Source: an uncultured Clostridia bacterium (lineage in GTDB: Bacteria; Bacillota; Clostridia; TANB77; CAG-508). From it: 64,000 bases of DNA. The position numbers and the translations under genes are program-made. Below the pieces are notes generated by a model, which saw only the letters and a list, made by a program, of their open reading frames with translations, did not search any database and was not told where the DNA came from. Of the stretch, positions 26,515 to 36,321 are shown in pieces (positions within the stretch are counted from its first letter, which is position 1; each line of letters opens with the position of its first letter). The stretch is taken from assembly GCA_934120645.1 (NCBI GenBank), contig CAKOUO010000001.1, forward strand, positions 1 to 64,000, given 5' to 3'.

Positions 26515-27507
26515 ATGAAAAAAGATATATTAACATTAGGAGTAGAATCAAGTTGCGATGAAACATCAGTGTCAGTAGTAAAAAATGGAAGAGAAATATT
26601 ATCTAATATAATTGATACACAAATACCAATACATGAAAAATATGGAGGTGTAGTACCAGAAATAGCATCAAGAAATCACATTGAAGCTATATCTAGAGTA
26701 ACAAAAAAAGCACTAGAAGAAGCAAATGTTACATTTGAAGACATAGATGCAATAACGCCAACATATGGACCAGGCTTAGTAGGGGCTTTATTAGTAGGAC
26801 TTTCATATGCAAAAGCATTAAGTTTTGCTATAAATAAACCATTAGTAGGAGTTAATCATATACAAGGACATATAGCTGCAAATTACATAACACATAAAGA
26901 TTTAAAACCACCATTTTTATGTGTTATGATGTCTGGAGGAAATACACAACTTGTATATGTAAAAGATTATACTGAATTTGAAGTTTTAGGAAAAACTCGA
27001 GATGATGCAATAGGAGAAGCTTTTGATAAAGTTGCAAGAGTGGTTGGGCTTGGTTATCCAGGAGGTCCAAAAGTAGATAAGTTAGCAAAAGAAGGAAACA
27101 AAGAGGCAATAGAATTACCAAAAACTCATTTTGATAATTTAGATTTTAGTTTTAGTGGAATTAAAACAGCGGTAATAAACTTACATCATAAAAATCCAGA
27201 TGTAAATAAAGCTGATTTGTGTGCAAGTTTTGAAAAAACAGTAACTGAAATATTACTAGATAATACAAAAAAAGCATTGAAAAAAACAGGATTAAAAACA
27301 GTAGCTTTAGCAGGTGGAGTTTCAGCAAATAGCTATATTAGAAATGCATTTTTAGAATTAGAAAAAAAAGGAATAAAAGTTTTTATGCCTGACTTGAAAT
27401 TATGTACTGATAATGCAGCTATGATTGCCTCTGCAGGATATTATAATTACATAAAAGGTATTAGAAGTGATATAGATTTAAATGCTGTACCAAATTTAAA
27501 ATTATAA
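26515..27507 (+). CDS. tsaD: tRNA N6-adenosine threonylcarbamoyltransferase TsaD
   Basis: 330 residues from ATG 26515 (AAGGAG just upstream; the frame is open from 26491 but without a ribosome binding site). Family motifs: GVESSCDETSVSVV (about 7-20), VPEIASRNHIE, the metal site GVNHIQGHIAANY (about 110-122), MSGGNTQLV, and ALAGGVSANSYIR. It transfers threonylcarbamoyl to A37 of ANN-decoding tRNAs with TsaB and TsaE, which are not in the window. Confidence 0.96.
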   Translation: MKKDILTLGVESSCDETSVSVVKNGREILSNIIDTQIPIHEKYGGVVPEIASRNHIEAISRVTKKALEEANVTFEDIDAITPTYGPGLVGALLVGLSYAKALSFAINKPLVGVNHIQGHIAANYITHKDLKPPFLCVMMSGGNTQLVYVKDYTEFEVLGKTRDDAIGEAFDKVARVVGLGYPGGPKVDKLAKEGNKEAIELPKTHFDNLDFSFSGIKTAVINLHHKNPDVNKADLCASFEKTVTEILLDNTKKALKKTGLKTVALAGGVSANSYIRNAFLELEKKGIKVFMPDLKLCTDNAAMIASAGYYNYIKGIRSDIDLNAVPNLKL

Positions 27508-27513
27508 AAAGAA

Positions 27514-27548
27514 GAATTTACATATTTTAATATGTGAATTTTTTTTTA
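27514..27548 (+). terminator. Intrinsic terminator after tsaD
   Basis: AATTTACATA pairs with TATGTGAATT across TTTTAA, followed by a long T-run. Confidence 0.8.
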
Positions 27549-27603
27549 TTATAGACATTTTAAAAAAAATATAGTAAACTATAACAAGAAAGAAGGAAAA
27601 TAT

Positions 27604-28296
27604 ATGGCAATATTTGCAATAGCAGATTTACATTTATCATTTAGTACGAATAAACCAATGAATATATTTGGTGATAATTGGAATAATTATGAAGAAAAAA
27701 TAAAACAAAGCTGGTTAGAAAATGTTACAGAAGATGACTTAGTAATGTTACCAGGAGATTTTTCATGGTCAATGTATTTAGATGAAACAGAAAAAGATTT
27801 TGAGTATATAAATAATTTACCAGGAAAGAAAATATTGCTAAAAGGTAATCATGATTACTGGTGGTCAACAGTAACAAGTATGAGAAAATATTTGAAAGAA
27901 AAGAAATTTGATAATATAGATTTTTTATACAACAATAGCTATGAATATAAAAACACTATAATTGCAGGAACAAGAGGATGGACTTTATCAGAAGAAGCGG
28001 AAGATAAAAGATTAACCAAAAGGGAAATTGACAGATTAGAATTATCAATAAAAAGTGGAATTGAGCAATATGGAGAAAATAAAGAAATTATAGTATTTAT
28101 GCATTATCCACCAATAACAAAAAATTATATGAACACAGAATATGTTAAAATAATGAAAAAATATAATATAAAAAAATGCTTTTACGGACATTTACACGCA
28201 AATTCAATTAAAGAAGCAGTAGAAGGTTGTATAGATGGAATAGAATTTAAATTAGTTAGTGCAGACGGATTAGATTTTAAATTATTAAAAGTTTAA
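27604..28296 (+). CDS. Calcineurin-like metallophosphoesterase
   Basis: 230 residues. The metal-binding motifs of this fold are present in order: IADLHLS (about 6-12), LPGDFSWSM (about 49-57), KGNHDYWW (about 79-86), FMHYPP (about 164-169) and YGHLHANS (about 193-200). No signal peptide, so cytosolic. The substrate cannot be told; the DLHLSF start and GNHDYWW match a widespread uncharacterised clostridial family. Ribosome binding site AAGAAGG. recG follows 32 bases downstream. Confidence 0.9.
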   Translation: MAIFAIADLHLSFSTNKPMNIFGDNWNNYEEKIKQSWLENVTEDDLVMLPGDFSWSMYLDETEKDFEYINNLPGKKILLKGNHDYWWSTVTSMRKYLKEKKFDNIDFLYNNSYEYKNTIIAGTRGWTLSEEAEDKRLTKREIDRLELSIKSGIEQYGENKEIIVFMHYPPITKNYMNTEYVKIMKKYNIKKCFYGHLHANSIKEAVEGCIDGIEFKLVSADGLDFKLLKV

Positions 28297-28328
28297 AAAT
28301 TATGATAACTTAAAAATTGGAGGAACTA

Positions 28329-30385
28329 ATGATACAATTAGATAAAGATGTAAAATATATAAAAGGTGTTGGACCTAATAGAGTAAAACTACTAAATAAA
28401 ATAGGAATATTTACATTAAATGATTTAATTACATATTACCCAAGAGATTATCAAGATAGAAGTAAACCAAAAGAATTATACGAATGTGTAGATGGAGAAG
28501 AGGCCACAATAGAAGTAATTGCAATGTCAAAATTAATAGATACTCGAATTAGAAACGGAAAATCTATGCAAAAATTACAAGTATGTGATGAAACAGCATC
28601 AGCTACAATAACATGGTTTAATCAATCATATTTAAAAAATAAGTTTGAAAGACGGAAAAAAATATAGATTTTATGGAAAAATAAGTAATAAATATGGAAA
28701 AATTGATATTACATCTCCAGTATATGATGAAATAGAAAAGAAAAATAATACAGGAAAAATAATACCTATTTATCCATTAACATGTAATTTAACACAAAAT
28801 ACTATTAGAAAAATAATAGAAAATGGATTGCAAGAAGTAAATGAACAAGGTGGACTTAAGGAAACATTACCAAAATATTTATTACAAGAATATAAGCTAG
28901 AAAAAATAAATGAAGCAACAAATAATATTCATTTTCCAAAGAATTTTGAAGATTTTAAAATAGCTAGAAAGAGATTAGTTTTTGAAGAACTATTATCAAC
29001 ACAACTTGCATTATTACAGTTAAAAAATAATAATATAGAACAACATAAAGGTATAAAATTTAGTAAAGATGTTAAAATGTCTTATGTTATAAATACATTA
29101 CCATTTAAATTAACAAAAGCCCAATTAAGAGTATTAGAAGAAATTGATAATAATATGGAATCTGAAAAATCTATGAATAGATTACTTCAAGGTGATGTTG
29201 GTTCAGGAAAAACAGTAGTAGCAATGATTACAGCATATAAAGCTGTTAAATCAGGCTACCAAGCAGCAATACTTGCACCAACTGCAATACTTGCAACACA
29301 GCATTTAGTAAATTTCAAAAAAATACTTGATAAATTTGATATAAAATGTGAGTTATTAATATCTGGAATTACAAAAAAGAAAAAAACAGAAATATTAGAA
29401 AAATTACAAAGTGGAGAAATAGACATACTAATAGGAACTCATGCAATGCTTGAAGAAAATGTAATATTTAAAAATTTAGGACTAGTTGTAACAGATGAAC
29501 AACATAGATTTGGAGTAAGACAAAGAACAACAATAGCAGAAAAAGGAAAAAATCCAGATGTTTTGGTAATGTCTGCAACACCAATTCCAAGAACATTAGC
29601 ACTAATTTTATATGGTGATTTAGACATATCTATTATAGATGAATTACCGCCAAATAGAAAAAAAATAGAAACATTTGCAGTTAGTAAATCATTAGAAGAA
29701 AGAATAAATAAATTTGTAGAAAAACAAGTTGATGAAGGTAGACAAGCATATATAGTTTGTCCTTTAGTAGAAGAAAGTGAAGAAAATGATTTAAAAGCTG
29801 TAACAACATTATATGAAAAATACAAAACAGAAGTATTTCCAAATTATAGAATAGAGTATATATATGGAAAAATGAAACAAAAAGAAAAAGATGATATAAT
29901 GCTACGATTTAAGAATGGAGAAATAGACATATTAATATCAACAACTGTAATAGAAGTTGGTGTTGATGTACCAAATGCAAGTATAATGGTAATAGAAGAT
30001 GCTCAGAGATTTGGATTAGCTCGGATTACATCAGTTAAGAGGAAGAGTTGGTCGTGGCGAATATCAATCTTATTGTATTTTAAAATATGAGGGAAAAGGA
30101 AAGAATACAAAAGAAAGAATGAAGGTAATGACACAAACAAATGATGGTTTTATAATCTCGCAAAAAGATTTAGAACTAAGAGGTTCTGGAGATTTCTTTG
30201 GGACAATGCAACATGGAATACCAGATTTTAAAATAGCAAATTTATTTACAGATATGGATGTATTGAAATTAGCACAAGAAGCGGCAATAAGAATTGTAAA
30301 TAATGATAATAAATTAGAAAAAGAGGAAAACAAACTTTTAAAAGAATTAGTAAAAGATAAATTTACAAATAGAATTGAAATTTAA
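28329..30385 (+). CDS. recG: ATP-dependent DNA helicase RecG, read through two in-frame CGG (+1) sites
   Basis: Three frames join into one 684-residue RecG, the usual length. Segment 1 (28329-28652) is the wedge-domain start. Segment 2 (28654-30021) holds the rest of the wedge, Walker A GDVGSGKT, DEQHRFG (the DExH box) and SATPIPRT. Segment 3 (30023-30385) carries motif VI (LHQLRGRVGRG) and the C-terminal tail. Each joint is an in-frame CGG, at 28653 and 30022, after which the family sequence resumes in +1. RecG regresses stalled replication forks. The start is ATG 28329 with GGAGG. If ribosomes do not shift, this would be a pseudogene. Confidence 0.88.
28653..28656 (+). other. In-frame CGG-A, candidate +1 frameshift site 4 (recG wedge domain)
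   Basis: Zero frame: TTT GAA AGA CGG AAA AAA ATA TAG. Skipping C28653 gives AGA GGA AAA AAA TAT AGA, that is ERGKKYRFYGKI, which fits the conserved Gly of the wedge strand. Confidence 0.65.
30022..30025 (+). other. In-frame CGG-A, candidate +1 frameshift site 5 (recG motif VI)
   Basis: Zero frame: TTA GCT CGG ATT ACA. In the +1 frame TTA CAT CAG follows, rejoining LHQLRGRVGRG with exactly one residue in place of CGGA. RecG normally has Gln here (LAQLHQL); C skipping would give Gly. Confidence 0.65.
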
Positions 30386-30429
30386 TATTAAAAACAAGAT
30401 AATTCAAGTAAAAAAATAGGAGGAATAAT

Positions 30430-31212
30430 ATGTTTATATTTGGTATAGATATAAGAGTATACTTTTTATTATTTATGATATATTCATTTGCTGGATGGTG
30501 TATGGAAGTAATAGGAAAGTTAATACAATATAAAAGATTTATAAATAGGGGATTTTTAATAGGACCATATTGCCCAATATATGGAACAGGAGCAATACTT
30601 ATAACATTTTTACTTAAAAGCTTTACAAGTAATCCATTGATATTGTTTATAATGGCTATATTGGTATGTGGAACTTTAGAATATTTAACAAGCTTTTTTA
30701 TGGAAAAATTATACCATGCTAGATGGTGGGATTATAGCCAGAAAAAATTTAATATAAATGGTAGAGTATGTTTAGATACAATTATACCATTTGGTTTATT
30801 AGGATTATTCATAATGTATGTATCAAATCCATTTTTAATAAAACATTTAGAAAGTTTAACAGAAGTGTGGTTAAATATATTATTCTGGGCAATTTTAGCA
30901 ATATTTATAATTGATAATGTTGTATCAGGCAAGGTTATAACATTTTTAAGTTCAACAACAAAGAAAGTTGGAAAAGAATTAGATAATACAGAAGAAATAA
31001 CAAAGAAAGTAAAAGAAATATTAATGAAAAAATCAGGTCTATACAGAAGACTATTAGATGCATATCCTAAAATTCAAGCTGTTAAAGTGAAAATAAAAGA
31101 AAAAAAAGACAAAATAAAACAACAAGTTGAAGACCAAAAAAATGAAATAAAAGAAAGTGTAAAAAAACAAAAAGAGGAAATAAAGGAAAAATATAATGAA
31201 AAGAGAAAATAA
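30430..31212 (+). CDS. Membrane protein of the CmpB / putative ABC transporter type IV family (DUF1113-like)
   Basis: 260 residues. The N-terminal two thirds hold about five membrane helices with family motifs YSFAGWCMEVIGK (about 19-31), NRGFLIGPYCPIYGTGA (about 40-56) and LEYLTSFFMEKLYHARWWDYS (about 80-100). The C-terminal 75 residues are a highly charged Lys/Glu coiled coil (VKVKIKEKKDKIKQQ onward). Despite the family name, transport has not been shown. Its end overlaps the next gene by 17 bases, so the two are coupled. Ribosome binding site GGAGGAA. Confidence 0.85.
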   Translation: MFIFGIDIRVYFLLFMIYSFAGWCMEVIGKLIQYKRFINRGFLIGPYCPIYGTGAILITFLLKSFTSNPLILFIMAILVCGTLEYLTSFFMEKLYHARWWDYSQKKFNINGRVCLDTIIPFGLLGLFIMYVSNPFLIKHLESLTEVWLNILFWAILAIFIIDNVVSGKVITFLSSTTKKVGKELDNTEEITKKVKEILMKKSGLYRRLLDAYPKIQAVKVKIKEKKDKIKQQVEDQKNEIKESVKKQKEEIKEKYNEKRK

Positions 31213-32044
31213 AAATATCCTAAAGTGGGTAAATTTTTATGAAAAATTAACAAAAAATATGGATGAAAATCATATTAGTGAATATGCTGCACAATGTTCA
31301 TATTATACAATATTATCTTTTATACCATTTGCAATTTTGTTAATTACATTAATTCAATATACAAATGTGGATCAACAAACACTTTTTGATGTAATATCAA
31401 AGCTTATACCTTCTAGCATGAGTGGTTTTGTATTAGATATTGTAAGAGAAGTATATTCAAAATCAATTGGAACTATTTCAATATCTATTATATTTACAAT
31501 ATGGTCAGCAGGTAAAGGATTGTATGCATTGATGAAAGGGCTACATGAGGTATATGAGATAAATGATAAAAAAACTAATTCATATATATATTTAAAATTA
31601 ATATCAGTTTTAAAAACAATAATGTTTGTAATATTGATAGCACTTGGACTAGTATTATTGGTATTTGGTAATAGTCTAGTAGATATAATAAAAGTACATT
31701 TTGGAGGATTTGAAAATTATACAGTAGTATCAAGTATAGTAACAGAAATCAGTTTTATTTTAGGTACATTTATTATATTTTTACTTATGTTTTGTTTTAT
31801 GCCAAAACATAGGGTTTCATTTAAAAGCCAAATGCCAGGCGCTATTTTTGGTGCAATTACACTTAATATAATATCATTTATATTTTCAAGATATTTAGAT
31901 ATATTTAAAGGTTTTTCCATAACATATGGAAGTTTAACAACATTAATGCTTATAATGATGTGGATTTATGCATGTTTTTATACAGCTTTTTTGGGTGCAG
32001 AGTTAAATAAAACAATAAAACAAAAAGATAATTTTGACACATAA
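31196..32044 (+). CDS. YihY/BrkB-family membrane protein
   Basis: 282 residues, about six membrane helices. Family features: SEYAAQCSYYTILSFIPFAI at about 27-46, IWSAGKGLYALMKGLHEVYE at about 102-121, and a C-terminal MMWIYACFYTAFLGAELNK. Often annotated YihY or RNase BN, but members are not RNases; function unknown. It begins inside the end of the preceding gene, with its site in that gene's coiled-coil codons. Confidence 0.9.
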   Translation: MKRENKNILKWVNFYEKLTKNMDENHISEYAAQCSYYTILSFIPFAILLITLIQYTNVDQQTLFDVISKLIPSSMSGFVLDIVREVYSKSIGTISISIIFTIWSAGKGLYALMKGLHEVYEINDKKTNSYIYLKLISVLKTIMFVILIALGLVLLVFGNSLVDIIKVHFGGFENYTVVSSIVTEISFILGTFIIFLLMFCFMPKHRVSFKSQMPGAIFGAITLNIISFIFSRYLDIFKGFSITYGSLTTLMLIMMWIYACFYTAFLGAELNKTIKQKDNFDT

Positions 32045-32099
32045 GCATTAAAATGGTATAATATTTTACAAAATTCGATAAAAACAGAAGAGGATAAAA

Positions 32100-33185
32100 A
32101 TGCAAGATTTAGATACAATGACAAATGTAATTTTAAATAATGAATATAAGTTACATGAAGAAAATAAACAATTAAATAATGAGCCAAATAACAAAGAACC
32201 AAACAATAAAAAACCTAAGAAAAAGAAAAAAACAGTAAAACAAAAAATACTATTATTTTTAAAAATAATAGTATTATTAATAATTACACTTATAATATTT
32301 TTATATGTATTTTTCAAAACATCAGTATTTGAAAAATATAAAGAATTATGGGTGGTAACAGCAATGTCAACAATGAATCATCAATATTTAGCAACATGGT
32401 TTTTATCACAAGACGAAATAAATGATATATTATCAAAAGTTGAAGTTCAAAATAATGAAGATTCAAATTCAAATGATATAAAAATAGAAAAAAGTAATGA
32501 TGATAGTCAAATAAAAGTAGAGAAGATAAAAGGAAAAAACTATGTTGGATATGTAATGACAGTTCCAAATGCATCAAAAGTTAAATATGTAGATAGTAGA
32601 AAAGCCACAAGTGGTACAAAATTAAGTCAAATAGTAAAAGAACATAATGCAATAGCAGGTATTAATGCAGGAGGATTTGCAGATGATGGTGGTGTAGGAA
32701 AAGGTAATGTTTTATGCAAAGCAACCATTATTGATAAAAAATTACTATATGGAAATAAAAGTTCAAGATATAGTTTTATTGGATTAAGTCAAGAAGGTAA
32801 ATTAATACTTGGAAAATATACATATCAAGAAGCATTAAATGCTGGAATAAAGTCAGCCGTTGAATTTGGACCATATTTAATTGTAAATGGTAAAAATCAA
32901 ATTAAAAATTCAAATTCAGGAGGAATACACCCTAGAATGGCAATTGGACAGAAAAAAGATGGTACTTTTGTATTTGTAGTTGTAGATGGTAGACAACCAG
33001 GTTACAGTATAGGTACTAATTTGCTAGAATTACAAAATATATTTAATAAATATGATGTATATAATGCAGCAAATTTGGATGGAGGTTCTTCTGCTACAAT
33101 GTATTATAATGGAAATGTTGTAAATAAAACATCAACACCAATTGGAGAAAGATATTTACCAAATGCAATCATTGTAGAAAAATAA
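32100..33185 (+). CDS. Membrane-anchored phosphodiester glycosidase (NAGPA-like domain)
   Basis: 361 residues. A short Lys/Asn-rich cytosolic start, one membrane helix (about 54-75, LLFLKIIVLLIITLIIFLYV), then an extracellular domain. The NAGPA-type motifs are AIAGINAGGFADDGG (about 183-197), GGIHPRMAIGQ (about 274-284) and AANLDGGSSATMYYNG (about 321-336). Related domains cut GlcNAc-1-phosphodiester bonds in glycans or teichoic-type polymers. The substrate here is unknown. Ribosome binding site AGAGGAT. Confidence 0.9.
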   Translation: MQDLDTMTNVILNNEYKLHEENKQLNNEPNNKEPNNKKPKKKKKTVKQKILLFLKIIVLLIITLIIFLYVFFKTSVFEKYKELWVVTAMSTMNHQYLATWFLSQDEINDILSKVEVQNNEDSNSNDIKIEKSNDDSQIKVEKIKGKNYVGYVMTVPNASKVKYVDSRKATSGTKLSQIVKEHNAIAGINAGGFADDGGVGKGNVLCKATIIDKKLLYGNKSSRYSFIGLSQEGKLILGKYTYQEALNAGIKSAVEFGPYLIVNGKNQIKNSNSGGIHPRMAIGQKKDGTFVFVVVDGRQPGYSIGTNLLELQNIFNKYDVYNAANLDGGSSATMYYNGNVVNKTSTPIGERYLPNAIIVEK

Positions 33186-33214
33186 TATTAAATATAAGAA
33201 AGAGTGGTAAAAAA

Positions 33215-34366
33215 ATGAGCGAAAAATACATCTATTTAGATTATGCAGCAAATACACCAGTAGATAAAGATGTGTTAAAAGTATTTGATGAAACAACATT
33301 AAAATATTTTGCAAATCCTAATTCTACACATAAATTAGGAATAGAAGTAAATGAAAAAATAAAAGAAACTACAAAAAATATAATGCAAATGTTTCAAAAA
33401 AATGCTAATTTAAATGAATACACAGAAATAATATATACATCAGGTTCAAGTGAATCAAATAATTTAGCAATAAAAGGTTTAGCACAAAGTTATAAAGAAA
33501 ATGGAAAGCATATAATAACAACATTTTTAGAACACTCATCAGTAAGTAGTCCTTTAACATATTTAAAAGAACAAGGATATGAAATAGATGTATTAAATAT
33601 AACAAACGATGGAAAAGTTGATTTAGAACATTTAAAAAGCTTACTTAGACAAGATACAATATTAGTTTCAATTTGTTATGTAGATAGTGAAGTTGGAACA
33701 GTACAGCCAATACAAGAGATTGCAAATATTTTAAAAGATTATCCAAATTGTTTTTTACATGTTGATTGTACTCAAGGTGTTGGAAAAATAAGATTAGATT
33801 TAAAAGATGTAGATTTAATATCATTTGCACCACATAAGTTCTATGGACTAAATGGATTTGGAGGACTTATTAAGAAAAAGGATATTGTTTTAGAACCACT
33901 AATAAATGGTGGGGCAAGTACAACTTTATACAGAAGTGGAACACCTGTTGTGGGACAAATATGTGCATTAGAAACAGCATTACAAAGAACATTTGATAAA
34001 TTTGATGAAAGACAAGAATATGTAAAAAGACTAAATAAAAAATTGAGACAAAATTTAATTAAATATGAAGATGTAAAAATAAATACAATTATAGATGAAA
34101 ATCCATATATATTAAATATAAGTGTTAATGGAGTAAAAGCTACAGAATTCAAGAAAAAATTAGAAGAGTATGGAGTATGTATATCTATAAAATCAGCATG
34201 TACTATTACAATAACTCCCTCAAGAATAGTGATGGCAATGACACATGACAGAAAAAGAGCATTTGCTTCATGGAGAATTAGTTTAAGCCATTTAGTAAAA
34301 GAGGAAGAAATAGACGAATTTTTAGATATATTTGATAAATGTTATAAATATTTTAAAGAGGGATAA
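33215..34366 (+). CDS. Cysteine desulfurase family protein (NifS/IscS-like)
   Basis: 383 residues, PLP fold type I. DYAANTPVD at about 8-16, the PLP Lys in SFAPHKFYGLNG (about 199-210, K204), SGTPVVGQI for the substrate site, and the active Cys in KSACTITITPS near residue 327. It takes sulfur from cysteine and passes it to acceptors. The next gene, a TtcA-like thiolase candidate, starts 3 bases later and may be its partner (inference). No iscU or sufU is adjacent. Confidence 0.9.
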   Translation: MSEKYIYLDYAANTPVDKDVLKVFDETTLKYFANPNSTHKLGIEVNEKIKETTKNIMQMFQKNANLNEYTEIIYTSGSSESNNLAIKGLAQSYKENGKHIITTFLEHSSVSSPLTYLKEQGYEIDVLNITNDGKVDLEHLKSLLRQDTILVSICYVDSEVGTVQPIQEIANILKDYPNCFLHVDCTQGVGKIRLDLKDVDLISFAPHKFYGLNGFGGLIKKKDIVLEPLINGGASTTLYRSGTPVVGQICALETALQRTFDKFDERQEYVKRLNKKLRQNLIKYEDVKINTIIDENPYILNISVNGVKATEFKKKLEEYGVCISIKSACTITITPSRIVMAMTHDRKRAFASWRISLSHLVKEEEIDEFLDIFDKCYKYFKEG

Positions 34367-34368
34367 TA

Positions 34369-35193
34369 ATGGAGAGATATGAAGAAATAGAAAAAAGTAT
34401 AGTTACAACTTACAGAAAAAAAATATGGAGCAAATTTATAAAAGGAATAAAAGAATTTGAAATGGTGCAAGAAGGGGATAAAATTGCAGTTTGTATATCT
34501 GGTGGAAAAGATTCTATGTTACTTGCAAAATGTATGCAAGAACTAAAAAAACATAGAAAAGTTAATTTTGACCTTGTATTTCTTGTAATGGATCCTGGAT
34601 ATAATCCTATAAATAGGCAAAAAATAATTAATAATGCAAAATTATTAAACATACCAATAACTATGTTTGAAAGTAACATATTTGAGGTTGTAGAAAAAAT
34701 AGATGATCACCCATGTTATATTTGTGCAAGAATGAGAAGAGGATACTTATATAAAAAGGCACAAGAATTAGGATGTAATAAAATTGCATTAGGACATCAT
34801 TTTGATGATGTTATAGAAACAATATTAATGGGAATGTTGTATGGAGCCCAAATGCAAACAATGATGCCAAAATTACATAGCACATATCATGAAGGAATGG
34901 AACTTATTAGACCACTATATTATGTAAAAGAAGCAGATATTATTAGATGGAGAGAAAGAAACGATTTACATTTTATTCAATGTGCATGTAGATTTACAGA
35001 ACATTGTACTATGTGTGATAATGGTGGTGGAGGCTCAAAGAGAGAAGAAATGAAAAAACTTATAAAACAATTAAGAAGTGTTTATGATAAGGTTGATATG
35101 AACATTTATAATAGTACTAAAAATGTAAATTTAAATACTATTATTTCTTATATACAAGATGGAGAAGTTCATCATTTTATGGACAAATATTAA
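34369..35193 (+). CDS. TtcA-like tRNA thiolation enzyme (PP-loop ATPase)
   Basis: 274 residues. PP-loop CISGGKDSMLLAK at about 43-55, CYICARMRRGYLYKKA (about 116-131) with a CxxC, GHHFDDVIET (about 143-152), and a second Cys group CACRFTEHCTMC (about 205-216). These fit the TtcA/TtuA class that uses an Fe-S cluster to thiolate tRNA. Whether it makes 2-thiocytidine or another modification is open. Directly downstream of a cysteine desulfurase gene, the likely sulfur donor. Confidence 0.87.
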   Translation: MERYEEIEKSIVTTYRKKIWSKFIKGIKEFEMVQEGDKIAVCISGGKDSMLLAKCMQELKKHRKVNFDLVFLVMDPGYNPINRQKIINNAKLLNIPITMFESNIFEVVEKIDDHPCYICARMRRGYLYKKAQELGCNKIALGHHFDDVIETILMGMLYGAQMQTMMPKLHSTYHEGMELIRPLYYVKEADIIRWRERNDLHFIQCACRFTEHCTMCDNGGGGSKREEMKKLIKQLRSVYDKVDMNIYNSTKNVNLNTIISYIQDGEVHHFMDKY

Positions 35194-35220
35194 AATATAT
35201 AAAAGCATAAAGGTGATAAA

Positions 35221-36177
35221 ATGGGAGCATTAGATAAATATATAGAAAGTGTAAAAGAAAAAACAAAAGGATTTACAGAAATTGAAAAATTAAGATATGT
35301 TTACTTAGACTTAGGAAAAAGATTTTCATTTAATCTAAATTTTTCTTTTGGAAATACAAAAACTAAAAAAGATATATATATGAATAGTAGAAATAAAGAA
35401 GAATTTGATGAAATTATGAATAATAACAATATTATTTGTAAATCGAGTTCATATATATATGAATATGTAATGAAAGAATTAGGAATAGATTTAAAAACAG
35501 AAGTATATTCTGAAGATAACTATACAAAATTTCCTCATATGTATAATGTATTAACAAAATCAGATAATAAAAAATATACATTTGATTTGCAATTAGATAT
35601 AAGAAATATAAGAGCACATTTAAGAACAGGAAATTTTGGTATTTCAATGGAAGAAAATGAAATGCCATTAATTAATAGATTTGAATTAGAACAGCTTGAT
35701 AAAAAACTAGGATATATAACAGATGAATTATATTACGCAGATGATTATTTAGAATTGATTAAAATTAATATGGCGATGATAGATGATTTTAGCAAAAAAG
35801 TTCAATTTGTTTTAGAAAATTTAGAAGATTATACAGATCCAAAAATGGAATATGCAGAGAGAAAATGGAGAATGGAAGATTTAATTGGAATTGATAATCA
35901 GGAAGGACTATTATTTTCTAGTCGTGAGAAAAATAAAATTCATTTGATTGATTGTTATAAAGAAAAAGACGGAAAGAAAGATTATCAAATGTGTATTGTG
36001 GTAGATACAAAGAATGGAAATGATATTTATTTGTTTTCAAAAGAAAATAATAGTTTTGAAAAAAAGTCACTAAAACAATTAGCTGAACTTGTTGAAAATG
36101 GTTTAGTAAATCTTCAAGGAATACATGGATTAAAACAAGTTTTAAACCAAAGAAAACAAAGTGATGCAGAAAGATAA
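35221..36177 (+). CDS. Unknown protein with possible transglutaminase-like Cys-His-Asp triad
   Basis: 318 residues; I do not recognise a named family. It starts MGALDKYIESVKEKTKGFTE with a GGTG site. The middle has a pattern of transglutaminase-like folds: Cys73 in ICKSSSYIYEYV (start of a helix), His106 in FPHMYNVL and Asp122 in YTFDLQLD, spaced 33 and 16 residues. The C-terminal half (MEDLIGIDNQEGLLFSSRE, then CIVVDTKNGNDIYLF) looks like a separate alpha/beta domain. No signal peptide, so cytosolic or delivered another way. A terminator follows. Confidence 0.6.
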   Translation: MGALDKYIESVKEKTKGFTEIEKLRYVYLDLGKRFSFNLNFSFGNTKTKKDIYMNSRNKEEFDEIMNNNNIICKSSSYIYEYVMKELGIDLKTEVYSEDNYTKFPHMYNVLTKSDNKKYTFDLQLDIRNIRAHLRTGNFGISMEENEMPLINRFELEQLDKKLGYITDELYYADDYLELIKINMAMIDDFSKKVQFVLENLEDYTDPKMEYAERKWRMEDLIGIDNQEGLLFSSREKNKIHLIDCYKEKDGKKDYQMCIVVDTKNGNDIYLFSKENNSFEKKSLKQLAELVENGLVNLQGIHGLKQVLNQRKQSDAER

Positions 36178-36189
36178 TAAAGAAGTTAT

Positions 36190-36225
36190 AAAGAACTAAA
36201 AATTAATTTTAGTTCTTTATTTTTA
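36190..36225 (+). terminator. Intrinsic terminator before the copper operon
   Basis: AAAGAACTAAAA pairs with TTTTAGTTCTTT across ATTAA, followed by ATTTTT. Confidence 0.8.
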
Positions 36226-36260
36226 TAATGTAGGAGCAAAATACTGTAAAATAAAATTTA

Positions 36261-36300
36261 TATATACCCCCTTATTTACAATATACCCCTTAAGGGTATA
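36261..36300. promoter_or_regulatory. CsoR-type copper operator
   Basis: TATACCCCTTAAGGGTATA (36282-36300) is a palindrome of the CsoR box type (TACCCC...GGGGTA-like with AT-rich centre). A second half-like copy TATACCCCCTTATTT lies at 36263-36277. It sits 22 bases before csoR, overlapping the expected promoter, which fits copper-relieved autorepression. Confidence 0.75.
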
Positions 36301-36321
36301 TAATATTTTAGGAGGTAAGAA

